NCBI GenBank assembly: GCA_041590855.1
Contig: JBFHTA010000015.1
Span: 1 to 25,276, forward strand
Length of the DNA stretch: 25,276 nucleotides
Source of the DNA: Litoribrevibacter sp041590855
Lineage (GTDB): Bacteria; Pseudomonadota; Gammaproteobacteria; Pseudomonadales; Litoribrevibacteraceae
Direction: 5' to 3'
The notes under the pieces were generated by a model. That model worked only from the letters and a program-made list of their open reading frames with translations. It did not search any database and was not told the DNA's origin. Positions 7,091 through 15,122 of the stretch are shown piece after piece. The translations under genes and the position numbers were made by a program. Within the stretch, counting starts at the first letter, position 1. The number at the start of each line of letters is the position of its first letter.

Positions 7091-7945
7091 ATGAAAGATC
7101 GTTTATTTGCGCTTTCGCAGCACGTCATGCCACAACATGCCTTGTCCCGTCTCACCCGTTTGGTGGCGGAATCACAGGCGAAGGCGATCAAAACACCATT
7201 CATTAATACCTTTATCAAGCAATACGGCATTGATATGTCGGAAGCTGCCAATCCAGATCCGGCCAGCTATGCCAACTTTAACGACTTCTTCACCCGTGCT
7301 CTGAAGCCGGGGGCTCGTACTATTGTTGAAGGTGAGAAAACTGTCGCTTGCCCAGCCGACGGAGCCGTCAGCCAACTGGGCGATATTCAAGCAGGTCGAA
7401 TTTTCCAAGCCAAAGGCCACGATTTCGGTTTAAAAGAGTTATTAGGTGGTGATGCGGCACTCGAAGACGAGTTCCAACAAGGTAAGTTCTCCACGATTTA
7501 TCTGTCTCCTAAGGATTACCATCGAGTGCACATGCCGTTTTCCGGAACCCTGCGCTCTATGACCTACATTCCGGGCAAACTGTTTTCGGTAAATCCGGCA
7601 ACCGTTAACAACGTGGACAACCTGTTTGCCCGTAACGAACGAGTGTCTTGTATTTTCGATACAGAGTTTGGGCCTATGGCAGTAGTTTTGGTCGGAGCAA
7701 TGATCGTTGCCAGCATCGAAACCGTGTGGGCAGGGTTGGTAACACCACCGAGAGGAAAACTGACCACTTGGAATTACCCAAGCTCCGGCGATCAAGCCAT
7801 CCATTTGAAGAAAGGGGATGAACTCGGCCGCTTCAAGCTGGGCTCCACAGTGATTTTGTGTTTCCCACAGAATTCCATCGAATGGGATGAAACACTGAAA
7901 GAAGGATCAACTACACGCATGGGGCAGCTTATTGCTAACTATTAA
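7091..7945 (+). CDS. psd: Phosphatidylserine decarboxylase proenzyme
   Basis: Psd converts phosphatidylserine to phosphatidylethanolamine at the inner membrane. The proenzyme cuts itself at the LGST motif to make the pyruvoyl cofactor. Here LGST lies at 250-253, so cleavage before Ser252 would give a beta chain of 251 residues and a short alpha chain. The autoprocessing triad is present: Asp90 (CPADG), His147 (YHRVHMPF) and Ser252. The conserved VNPATVNNVDNLFARNER segment is at 167-184. The length of 284 residues and the family class are as in E. coli. The ATG at 7091 starts the family N-terminus. It follows rhdA by 167 nt and converges with epmA. Confidence 0.97.
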   Translation: MKDRLFALSQHVMPQHALSRLTRLVAESQAKAIKTPFINTFIKQYGIDMSEAANPDPASYANFNDFFTRALKPGARTIVEGEKTVACPADGAVSQLGDIQAGRIFQAKGHDFGLKELLGGDAALEDEFQQGKFSTIYLSPKDYHRVHMPFSGTLRSMTYIPGKLFSVNPATVNNVDNLFARNERVSCIFDTEFGPMAVVLVGAMIVASIETVWAGLVTPPRGKLTTWNYPSSGDQAIHLKKGDELGRFKLGSTVILCFPQNSIEWDETLKEGSTTRMGQLIANY

Positions 7946-7952
7946 TTTGCAG

Positions 7953-7975
7953 CATCGGATTGCAACAATCCGATG
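7953..7975 (+). terminator. Strong stem-loop after psd
   Basis: CATCGGATTG and CAATCCGATG form a perfect 10-bp stem with an AAC-type loop, starting 8 nt after the psd stop. There is no T-run after it, so termination would have to be Rho-assisted, or the hairpin may protect the 3' end. A second weaker hairpin (GGCAGC/GCTGCC, 8069-8087) lies nearer to epmA. Confidence 0.45.
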
Positions 7976-8122
7976 TGCAACACCACAATAGCAGCGATTC
8001 ATCAGCTTGCGGTTAACCCCTGAAAACTAACGGCTCAACCGCAATCAGTCTCCCCTTTGACGAGCACTGGCAGCGATCATTGCTGCCCTGCTCTGATCAA
8101 AGCAAACCATCAAATCACCCGA

Positions 8123-9088
8123 TCACACCACCGCATAGGGAAAAGCAATCACATCGGAGATGTTCTGATAACCGTAACGCACCATCAACAAACGCTCTAT
8201 CCCTAACGCCACGCCACAACATTCAGGCAATCCGGCCTCCAGTGCCGCGACCAGTTTCTTGTCCCAAGGCAGCTCGGGTTTTCCCTGTTTAACACGACCG
8301 GCATTGTCCATCTCGAATCGTCGCGCTTGCTCTTCAGCATCCAATAATTCGTCGTAACCATTGGCAATTTCTGCCCCATCAATATACAACTCAAAACGCT
8401 TCGCGACAGGCACGCCATCAACCACTTCAACCTTGGATAACGCAGCCTGCCCCGCAGGAAAATCATAGACAAAGCTGAATTCGTTCCGACCTAAGTGCGG
8501 TTCCACACAATGGCTCATCAACAAGTCCAGACACGACTCTCGTGATTCCCCAGTCATGTCGCAGCCTGTTTTCTCAAGAGATAAAGCACGTAATTCGTCC
8601 ATCGAAGCCAGAAAAGGATCACAATCCACATAACGGGCAAATAAATTGCGATAAGAGTCAAGTCTAACCGGTCGCACCGACAACAAAAGCGTGACCAGCT
8701 CAGCGACTTCGGTCATTAACTCTTGTAAGGTAAAACCTGGTCGATACCACTCCAGCATGGTGAATTCTGGATTGTGACGAACCCCCGCTTCGCCATTCCG
8801 GAAGGACTTGGCAATCTGAAAAATACTCTGACGATGCGTCGCTAACAAACGCTTTAAGGCAAATTCAGGGGAGGTTTGCAGATACAAGCGCTCTGTTTTA
8901 CCAGATACCTCGACGTCTGCACTGATCGAATCCAAAAAGAGGTCAGTGGTGGCCCCTCGCATCAACACCGGAGTATCCACTTCCAAAACGTTTCTTTCAG
9001 AAAAGAAACTGCGAATCTCAGATAACGTTTTCGCTCTTTGCTGCAAAGCCCCCCAAGAGGCCGTTGCCTGCCATTGATTTTCAGCCAT
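8123..9088 (-). CDS. epmA: Elongation factor P--(R)-beta-lysine ligase
   Basis: EpmA (GenX/PoxA/YjeA) is a paralogue of the class II lysyl-tRNA synthetase catalytic domain. It attaches (R)-beta-lysine to Lys34 of EF-P. The class II motif 2 is visible (SFRNGE...HNPEFTMLEWY, about 95-115) and motif 3 is GVALGIERLLM near residues 292-302. There is no anticodon-binding domain, and the 321 residues match the E. coli length of 325. The N-terminus WQATASW aligns with E. coli WQPSAS. The frame also permits a TTG at 9100, but the ATG at 9088 has GGAAGA 5-6 nt upstream and is preferred. It is downstream of efp in the same direction, with a terminator between, and converges with psd. Confidence 0.96.
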   Translation of the reverse strand: MAENQWQATASWGALQQRAKTLSEIRSFFSERNVLEVDTPVLMRGATTDLFLDSISADVEVSGKTERLYLQTSPEFALKRLLATHRQSIFQIAKSFRNGEAGVRHNPEFTMLEWYRPGFTLQELMTEVAELVTLLLSVRPVRLDSYRNLFARYVDCDPFLASMDELRALSLEKTGCDMTGESRESCLDLLMSHCVEPHLGRNEFSFVYDFPAGQAALSKVEVVDGVPVAKRFELYIDGAEIANGYDELLDAEEQARRFEMDNAGRVKQGKPELPWDKKLVAALEAGLPECCGVALGIERLLMVRYGYQNISDVIAFPYAVV

Positions 9089-9120
9089 TGATTCTTCCAA
9101 ATTATCGTCACGTAGAAACG

Positions 9121-9143
9121 AAAAAGGCGGCCTAAGCCGCCTT
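9121..9143 (-). terminator. Intrinsic terminator after efp
   Basis: On the minus strand AAGGCGGC, TTAG loop, GCCGCCTT is followed by T residues (complement of the A-run at 9121-9125). The 8-bp GC-rich stem plus U-run is a standard intrinsic terminator. It sits between efp and epmA, so most efp transcripts should end before epmA, which must then be read from leak-through or its own promoter. There is no U-run on the plus strand. Confidence 0.82.
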
Positions 9144-9182
9144 CCCGATCAAGATGTAAACACTACACCTCAAAACCCAAAC

Positions 9183-9749
9183 CTATGCACGCGAAACGTA
9201 TTCACCAGTTCGGGTATCCACTTTTAGCTTATCGCCAATGTTCACAAACAGTGGAACTTTGACCACTGCACCCGTAGTCAATGTTGCAGGCTTACTACCA
9301 CCTTCAGCGGTATTACCTTTCAGACCCGGATCAGTTTCAGTGACTTCCAACTCAACGAAGTTAGGTGGACTAACACTCAGTGGCTCACCGTTATAGAGTG
9401 TCACTGTGTAGATGTCTTGCTCTTTTAACCACTTAATGGTGTCGCCCACTGCATTCTGATCCGCAGCGTGCTGTTCGAAAGAACCGTCAGTTAGCATGAA
9501 ATGCCAGAACTCACCATCGGTGTACAGATATTCCATATCAATATCCATTACATCCGCCGCTTCCAAAGACTCACCGGATTTAAAGGTACGTTCCCATACG
9601 CGACCAGTCTTAAGGTTACGAAGCTTAACTCGGTTGAAAGCCTGACCTTTACCTGGCTTTACATACTCGTTCTCAAGGACAGCACAAGGATCGCCGTCCA
9701 ACATTACTTTAAGACCCGAACGAAAATCATTGGTAGAATAAGACGCCAT
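9183..9749 (-). CDS. efp: Elongation factor P
   Basis: EF-P binds stalled ribosomes between the P and E sites and relieves arrest at polyproline stretches. The protein has 188 residues in three beta-barrel domains, as expected. The modification loop reads YVKPGKGQAF with Lys34 at the tip, the residue that EpmA beta-lysylates in E. coli. It is not the Arg32 type that EarP rhamnosylates in Pseudomonas. The presence of epmA and epmB on either side supports that reading. The ATG at 9749 has only a weak GAGCGAG-like upstream element. It is divergent from epmB, with 35 nt between the start codons, so the two promoters must overlap. Confidence 0.98.
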   Translation of the reverse strand: MASYSTNDFRSGLKVMLDGDPCAVLENEYVKPGKGQAFNRVKLRNLKTGRVWERTFKSGESLEAADVMDIDMEYLYTDGEFWHFMLTDGSFEQHAADQNAVGDTIKWLKEQDIYTVTLYNGEPLSVSPPNFVELEVTETDPGLKGNTAEGGSKPATLTTGAVVKVPLFVNIGDKLKVDTRTGEYVSRA

Positions 9750-9784
9750 ACTTACTCGCTCTATTTTTGTATTTGGTTGTAAAA

Positions 9785-10792
9785 ATGAAACTGATCCAAT
9801 CGGACTTTGACTCTCGGCCTCAATGGAAACACGAATTATCCAATGCGATCGAGTCTGTTCATCAATTGCTGCATATTCTAGAGTTAGATCCCTCGAAATT
9901 AAACCTCAGTGAGGCAGCAATTCGTCAATTTCCGCTAAGAGTCCCGCTTTCTTTCGTAGAACGCATGAAAAAAGGCGATCCCAACGATCCATTATTGCAA
10001 CAAGTACTGCCGATCCAGGCCGAAGAACAGCTTCACCCAGACTTCAGTACTGACCCACTGGAAGAGATCTCATCCAATCCGGTGCCCGGACTGATCCACA
10101 AGTATCACAATCGGGTGTTACTAATAGGGGCACAAGCCTGCGCAATTAATTGCCGTTACTGTTTCCGACGCCATTTTCCATACCAGGAAAACCGCTTGAG
10201 TTCGCAACAACTGACCGATATCGAAGACTACCTATTACAGCATCCTGAAATCGACGAAGTAATCTTGAGCGGTGGCGACCCACTGGTGAATAATGATCAA
10301 CAACTTAGCAAATTGATCAACCGACTAAACGGTATCCCTCATCTGCAACGATTGAGGGTGCACACCCGTCTTCCTGTGGTGATCCCCTCCCGAATCAATG
10401 AGGCATTACTGGCCTGGGTTCGATCAAGTCAGCTTCCAATCACCTTTGTTCTGCACATCAATCATCCGAATGAAGTGAATGAAGCACTGACGGAAGCCGT
10501 TGCCCGACTCCGCACTGCAGCGCCTTTCGTTTTAAATCAGGCCGTACTTTTGAAAGGCATTAATGATGACGTTGAGACTCTACGTTCACTCAGTCAGGCC
10601 TTATTCGGAGCTGGAATTCTTCCTTACTACCTTAATTTACTCGATAAAGTGCAAGGCAGTCGGCATTTTGAGGTATCCGAAGAAACAGCACTGGAAATTC
10701 ATCACGCCTTGATGCAACATACCTCCGGGTATTTAGTGCCAAAACTTGTGAGAGAGCTGCCTGACGTTCCTTACAAGAAGCCAATCAAGTAG
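9785..10792 (+). CDS. epmB: EF-P lysine 2,3-aminomutase EpmB
   Basis: EpmB (YjeK) is a radical-SAM, PLP-dependent enzyme that converts L-lysine to (R)-beta-lysine, the substrate for EpmA. The [4Fe-4S] motif CAINCRYCFRRHFPY carries Cys119, Cys123 and Cys126. HKYHNRVLL, SGGDPL, the VHTRLPVVIPSRI segment and the C-terminal SGYLVPKLVREL (with the candidate PLP lysine) all align with E. coli YjeK. The length of 335 residues fits the family (342). The frame is open to a TTG at 9767, but the ATG at 9785 gives the better N-terminus; no clear ribosome-binding site is visible for either. It is divergent from efp. Confidence 0.96.
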   Translation: MKLIQSDFDSRPQWKHELSNAIESVHQLLHILELDPSKLNLSEAAIRQFPLRVPLSFVERMKKGDPNDPLLQQVLPIQAEEQLHPDFSTDPLEEISSNPVPGLIHKYHNRVLLIGAQACAINCRYCFRRHFPYQENRLSSQQLTDIEDYLLQHPEIDEVILSGGDPLVNNDQQLSKLINRLNGIPHLQRLRVHTRLPVVIPSRINEALLAWVRSSQLPITFVLHINHPNEVNEALTEAVARLRTAAPFVLNQAVLLKGINDDVETLRSLSQALFGAGILPYYLNLLDKVQGSRHFEVSEETALEIHHALMQHTSGYLVPKLVRELPDVPYKKPIK

Positions 10793-10799
10793 TTCACAA

Positions 10800-10819
10800 A
10801 AACCTTAGAAGAAAGGTTT
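10800..10819 (+). terminator. Weak stem-loop after epmB
   Basis: AAACCTT and AAGGTTT form a 7-bp AT-rich stem with a 6-nt loop 8 nt after the epmB stop. No T-run follows. It is a weak terminator candidate. The rest of the 213 nt gap before the next gene has no other element that I can support. Confidence 0.3.
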
Positions 10820-11005
10820 AACTGGTTGATATTCCTACCTCTTAGGGTATGATCGGCGGTAACTAATAAAAATAATTGACGCGGATTCGAACAAGTTGGC
10901 ACGAGTTTTAGGTATTTTTCTTAATTTACTTTGAAATATTTAAGCCAAGGCAAATTATAAAACTATACTTAGGTTTCCAGTTGGTCGAATACTTGGTTCT
11001 TAGGC

Positions 11006-12841
11006 ATGAGCGCACCAAATTCTATTAAGCTAAATATTCCTGAGCAGGATTTAACCCGGTTAACCTTTTGCGATGCCAATGTGAGAAGCATCCAGTCCTG
11101 GGTTGATGGCTTACCTATGACCAACATAGGGGAAACATCAAAGCGCCTTTACCACGCCATTATTGAACTGAACCGGTTACGCCTGACCCCGCAAGTACGC
11201 TATCAATTATTGGAATTACTGCGCCCTCCGATTTACTTTATCTGCAAAGCGCTTGGCAAGCATTACCTGCAACAACCTGTGGTCATGCCGGAAAAGCCAT
11301 TAAAAATCGCAAACTTGGCGCAAGCACTACAGGCCCATTTAGCTGCAGGGTATAAAATTGCCATCGCGCAGGGGCTGGAACTGTCGAACAATGAAAAGCA
11401 CAGAAAGCTGCTTGCCTTCTGTACTCACAGAGCCATCTCCGACCTTGGGCGAACGATATTACGCGCGTATCAACTGTATCGCCCTACCCCGGCAAATACC
11501 TGGACTGAAATTCACCAGTTATTCATGCTGGCTGAGGGACGTAACCTACTGGGTTATGAAGTTATTGATAAAGCCAACAGCAAACAAGATCACTCCACCA
11601 TTAAAGATGCCTATCTGCGTATCTGTTTGCTCGGCACCGCAAAACCCAACCAAATCAGACAACAAGAACTAACCCGGACTTACGATGCACTGGAACTCTG
11701 GGTAGAGCACATTCAGGTCTGCTCACCCGATGAGAAACATGCATTATTTGTGGCAATGCTGACAGAAGATGCGCCACCGATTTATCGCATCAAGGCCAGT
11801 AGCGCCAGCAAGAACCTGCAGCGCGGAATTGAAACCCAGCATCTGGTGGACTTACTGAACCGTCAAAGCGGACTTCCGGAAAAAAGCGAAGAGTCTTACA
11901 TCCAGATTCCCAACGAAATTGGTCCAAATCTGTTACAACACCTGACCATTGCCTGGGGCCGAATGACTGAACGAGGGTTTGCTCGTGCACCGGCTCACGG
12001 AGCCATGGAGTTACTAATCGGGCTGGCTGCTGTACATTTTCATCTATCAGGTGAACGAACCCTGAGCGAACAGCTCGGCCAAGACATTGAAACTGTAGTC
12101 CTTGGCGGGAGCGACAACCCTTTCTTACACGCGCCAACCAATCAGCCAAACGTTGGTAACGGCACCGATGCCTGGTCTAACGCCTTTGATGCAGGTGGCG
12201 GCAAGATCCCTAGCATGAGCAACATCAGCCTGGAAAGCATCAACTTTATGCCCAACCAGGTCGCCGACGAAGAACGAGACAGAATACGTCAACAACAAGC
12301 TCCGATTCACCAGATTGATACATTGGACACCAGCCCGGGTGGTTACTGCCTACGCTGGACGTCCGATGTTCCGTTAAAAGCCCAATCCGGTGAAATCATT
12401 GCGTTACGCGAAAATCAGCACCAAGGCTGGAGCATCGCTGTGGTTCGCTGGATTCGTCACATCAACCAGAAAGGCACCATGATGGGCGTCGAACTTTTAG
12501 CACCGTCTGCATCCCCTTGCGCTATTCGCCTGGTGCAAAAAAGCGGCTCCATGTCTGAGTTCCTGCATGCGCTGTTACTGCCAGAGCTCGCCGCCATCGG
12601 CAAGCCCATGTCGATCATCGCACCACGACTCCCATTCAAAGTCGGGCACAAAGTAATGGTGAATCTGGCAGGAAAAACCTCACAATATCAGTTAAATAAA
12701 CGTTTAACCGCTACTGCGAGTTTTAATCAATTTGAATTAAAATCTACCAGCTCGAACATAAATATTCTGGAAAAAACAAAAACTGAGAAGCCTTCATCCT
12801 CTCTGGGTGATGACTTCGATTCCCTGTGGCCCAATCTTTAG
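11006..12841 (+). CDS. Large PilZ-like protein encoded upstream of fimX
   Basis: The first 300 residues are mainly helical and match no family I can name. Two arginine clusters of the PilZ type occur: RGFAR at 323-327, followed by the strand-like MELLIGLAAVHFHLSG, and RDRIR at 424-428, followed 12 residues later by DTSPGG (Asp441-x-Ser443-x-x-Gly446). The region after it (447-500) is beta-rich: YCLRW, GEIIALRE, WSIAVVRWI, TMMGVELLA. RxxxR followed by D/NxSxxG is the PilZ c-di-GMP-binding signature, though 12 residues between them is shorter than usual. A low-complexity segment (about 365-405) separates the two parts. No signal peptide or membrane segment is seen. The gene is 103 nt upstream of fimX on the same strand, and in P. 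aeruginosa a hypothetical gene holds this position. Function is inferred, not shown. Confidence 0.75.
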   Translation: MSAPNSIKLNIPEQDLTRLTFCDANVRSIQSWVDGLPMTNIGETSKRLYHAIIELNRLRLTPQVRYQLLELLRPPIYFICKALGKHYLQQPVVMPEKPLKIANLAQALQAHLAAGYKIAIAQGLELSNNEKHRKLLAFCTHRAISDLGRTILRAYQLYRPTPANTWTEIHQLFMLAEGRNLLGYEVIDKANSKQDHSTIKDAYLRICLLGTAKPNQIRQQELTRTYDALELWVEHIQVCSPDEKHALFVAMLTEDAPPIYRIKASSASKNLQRGIETQHLVDLLNRQSGLPEKSEESYIQIPNEIGPNLLQHLTIAWGRMTERGFARAPAHGAMELLIGLAAVHFHLSGERTLSEQLGQDIETVVLGGSDNPFLHAPTNQPNVGNGTDAWSNAFDAGGGKIPSMSNISLESINFMPNQVADEERDRIRQQQAPIHQIDTLDTSPGGYCLRWTSDVPLKAQSGEIIALRENQHQGWSIAVVRWIRHINQKGTMMGVELLAPSASPCAIRLVQKSGSMSEFLHALLLPELAAIGKPMSIIAPRLPFKVGHKVMVNLAGKTSQYQLNKRLTATASFNQFELKSTSSNINILEKTKTEKPSSSLGDDFDSLWPNL

Positions 12842-12944
12842 TTTATTCTGACTACTCAATTGCATGGAGCCACTTATTTAAGCCATTTGCATCGAGTCAG
12901 CAATAGGTCACCAGGGAAACGACAAGGACAAAGCTTTACAACAC

Positions 12945-15032
12945 ATGCGCGATATCAAGTTTGATCAAACCATTAAGTTACTGCTTTTGGATCATTCACA
13001 AAATGATGCCGAATTGATGGTCAGCTATCTAAGAAATTCCGGCCACGCCACCCGTGCCGAATACGTAGACTCCCACGACAAACTGTCTGAACTCATTAAC
13101 ACAGGACACTGGGATCTGTTAATCGCTCGTTACGAAGCTGAAAACCTGCCATACAACGAAGCCATTGATGAAATTCTGAAACAAGACAAAGACATCCCCT
13201 GCGTCATCGTTGCCGATAATTATTCGGCCGAACTGGTGGTAGAAACCCTGATGAACGGGGCCTCCGCACTGGCCCCCAGAGACGACCCGGATCATTTACT
13301 CCCCGTCGTCAAAAAAGAACTTCAGAACCTGGCTTATCGAAGAGAACTGCGTAGCACCTCCATCAACCTCCGTGAAGCTGAAAAGCGCTGCAACCTGTTA
13401 TTGGCAAACTCCAAGGATGCCATTGCCTACGTTCACGAAGGCATGCACATTTACAGCAACGACGCCTATATGAATCTCTTCAGTTACGATGATCCGGACG
13501 AGTTAGCTTGCATTCCCATCATCGACCTGGTGTCTTCAGAACATCAGGACGAGTTCAAGCAGTTTCTCAAAGAATATCGTACCGATCCTAACAAACGTGA
13601 ATTCTCCTGCATGGTCAGCCGTGCCGATGACAGCGATATCAAGGTCATCATGGAGTTCACCGATGCCACCTACGATAATGAACACTGTACGCAGGTTATT
13701 ATTCGTCCGGATCAGGACAACGAAAAACTGGAAGCCAAGCTGAAAGAAATCAGCAGCCAGGACTTGCTGACCGGTCTGTACAACAGAAAGTACCTCCAAG
13801 AGCAATTGGAAACGGCCTGTTCTCAAGCCATCCAGCACAATCACCCCAGCGCCTTTATGTACATCGAGCTGGATGAGTTCACAACCGCCAACATAGGCGT
13901 TAGCATCTCTGATCTGGACATCATTCTTACTGACATTGCCCAATTGGTGCAATCAAAAGTCGGTGATAAAGGGCTATGCGCGCGTCTGGGTGATGATGAC
14001 TTTGGTATCTTGTTCTCGCACTCGGACATCGAGGCATGTAAACAGGATGCTGAAGAACTAAGACACACCATCGAGGATCACTTATCCGAGATTAACAACC
14101 GCACCATTCAGCTCACAGCCAGCATTTCGATCGTTCCGATCAATGAAACAACCACCAGCCCGAATGAAATCCTGACCCGGGCAACTGACACTGTTGTAAA
14201 AAGTCGTGAAAGCCGCGAAGGTAAAGGCAACTTTGTTGAACTCTATGTACCACAGAAGCCGAAGCTATCGGGCGAAAGCGCAATGGCGGAAGAGCTCAAA
14301 CAAGCGATTGAAGACAACCGGCTTAAGGTACTTTTCCAGCCAATCATCAGCTTACGCGGCGACTCCAGGGAAATTTATGAAGCCCTTATTCGCATGGTAA
14401 ATGAGGAAGGGAAAGAAATCGAACCGGCCGAATTCCTGAAAGCCGCCAACCTGCACGGCATGTCGCTTGCCATGGACAAGTGGGTAATCATCAACAGCAT
14501 CAAATTACTGAGTGCGCACTTGGCCAAAGGGCACAATACGGTTCTGTTCATCAACATAACTGCGGCCAGTTTACTAGAGCCGACCCTACCTTCCTGGATC
14601 AGCAAGGCACTAAGGGCTGCGCGCTTACCAAACGACGCCATCATTTTCCAGATTGCTGAAGAAGACGCCATTACCCACCTTAAGCAAGCAAAAGAGTTCA
14701 CTCAAAAGCTGGCCGAACTGAAATGCAAGGTATCCATCAGTCACTTTGGTTGTGCAACAAACCCTTACAACACACTGAAGCACCTGACGGTTGAGTACAT
14801 CAAAATTGATGGCTCCTACACGGCTCAAATTGAGAAGAGCGATGAAGGCTTTGAGGAGTTGACCGACATGATCAACACCATTCAAGGACAAGGAAAGTTG
14901 TCGATCGTGCCTATGATTGAAAGCGCCTCAACCCTTGCCCAGCTGTGGCAAACCGGGGTGAACTACATTCAGGGGTACTTCTTACAGGCCCCGTCCAACA
15001 CTATGGACTACGATTTTGGCGGCGACATATAG
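12945..15032 (+). CDS. fimX: FimX-type c-di-GMP effector (REC-PAS-GGDEF-EAL, degenerate)
   Basis: FimX governs type IV pilus assembly and twitching by binding c-di-GMP. Domain order: REC (about 8-130), PAS (about 145-255), GGDEF (about 265-430), EAL (about 445-690), 695 residues in all against about 691 in P. aeruginosa FimX. The REC domain lacks the phospho-acceptor Asp (DLLIARYE). GGDEF is GDDDF (349-353). In the EAL domain Glu479-Ala-Leu, Asn537, Lys620, Asp622 and Glu659 remain, but the DDFG pair is Ser599-His600, the EITE Glu is Gln569 and the first Glu of AEGVE is Pro/Met. It therefore looks like a non-catalytic c-di-GMP receptor. The fimX-serB neighbourhood is that of P. aeruginosa PA4959-PA4960 (from memory). 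A strong terminator follows. Confidence 0.9.
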   Translation: MRDIKFDQTIKLLLLDHSQNDAELMVSYLRNSGHATRAEYVDSHDKLSELINTGHWDLLIARYEAENLPYNEAIDEILKQDKDIPCVIVADNYSAELVVETLMNGASALAPRDDPDHLLPVVKKELQNLAYRRELRSTSINLREAEKRCNLLLANSKDAIAYVHEGMHIYSNDAYMNLFSYDDPDELACIPIIDLVSSEHQDEFKQFLKEYRTDPNKREFSCMVSRADDSDIKVIMEFTDATYDNEHCTQVIIRPDQDNEKLEAKLKEISSQDLLTGLYNRKYLQEQLETACSQAIQHNHPSAFMYIELDEFTTANIGVSISDLDIILTDIAQLVQSKVGDKGLCARLGDDDFGILFSHSDIEACKQDAEELRHTIEDHLSEINNRTIQLTASISIVPINETTTSPNEILTRATDTVVKSRESREGKGNFVELYVPQKPKLSGESAMAEELKQAIEDNRLKVLFQPIISLRGDSREIYEALIRMVNEEGKEIEPAEFLKAANLHGMSLAMDKWVIINSIKLLSAHLAKGHNTVLFINITAASLLEPTLPSWISKALRAARLPNDAIIFQIAEEDAITHLKQAKEFTQKLAELKCKVSISHFGCATNPYNTLKHLTVEYIKIDGSYTAQIEKSDEGFEELTDMINTIQGQGKLSIVPMIESASTLAQLWQTGVNYIQGYFLQAPSNTMDYDFGGDI

Positions 15033-15073
15033 AAGACCAAAGGCACAGCTTCTTTTCTAAGCAGCTAAACACG

Positions 15074-15102
15074 AAAAAGGCACCTGTCAGAGGTGCCTTT
15101 TT
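15074..15102. terminator. Bidirectional terminator between fimX and serB
   Basis: AAAAAGGCACCT, loop GTCAG, AGGTGCCTTTTT is a perfect 12-bp stem with a T-run on both strands. It can end fimX transcripts on the plus strand and serB transcripts on the minus strand, which fits the convergent genes. The same core, AAAAAGGCACC...GGTGCCTTTTT, recurs after the porin at 25134-25159. Confidence 0.92.
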
Positions 15103-15122
15103 CATTTGTGCGAGCGCATGTG

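Noticed and set aside
10897..10912. TTGGCACGA followed by TTTTAGG upstream of the PilZ-like gene, resembling a sigma54 promoter.
   Set aside because: The -24 element is good, but the invariant GC at -12 is AG at the required N10 spacing, so it should not function.
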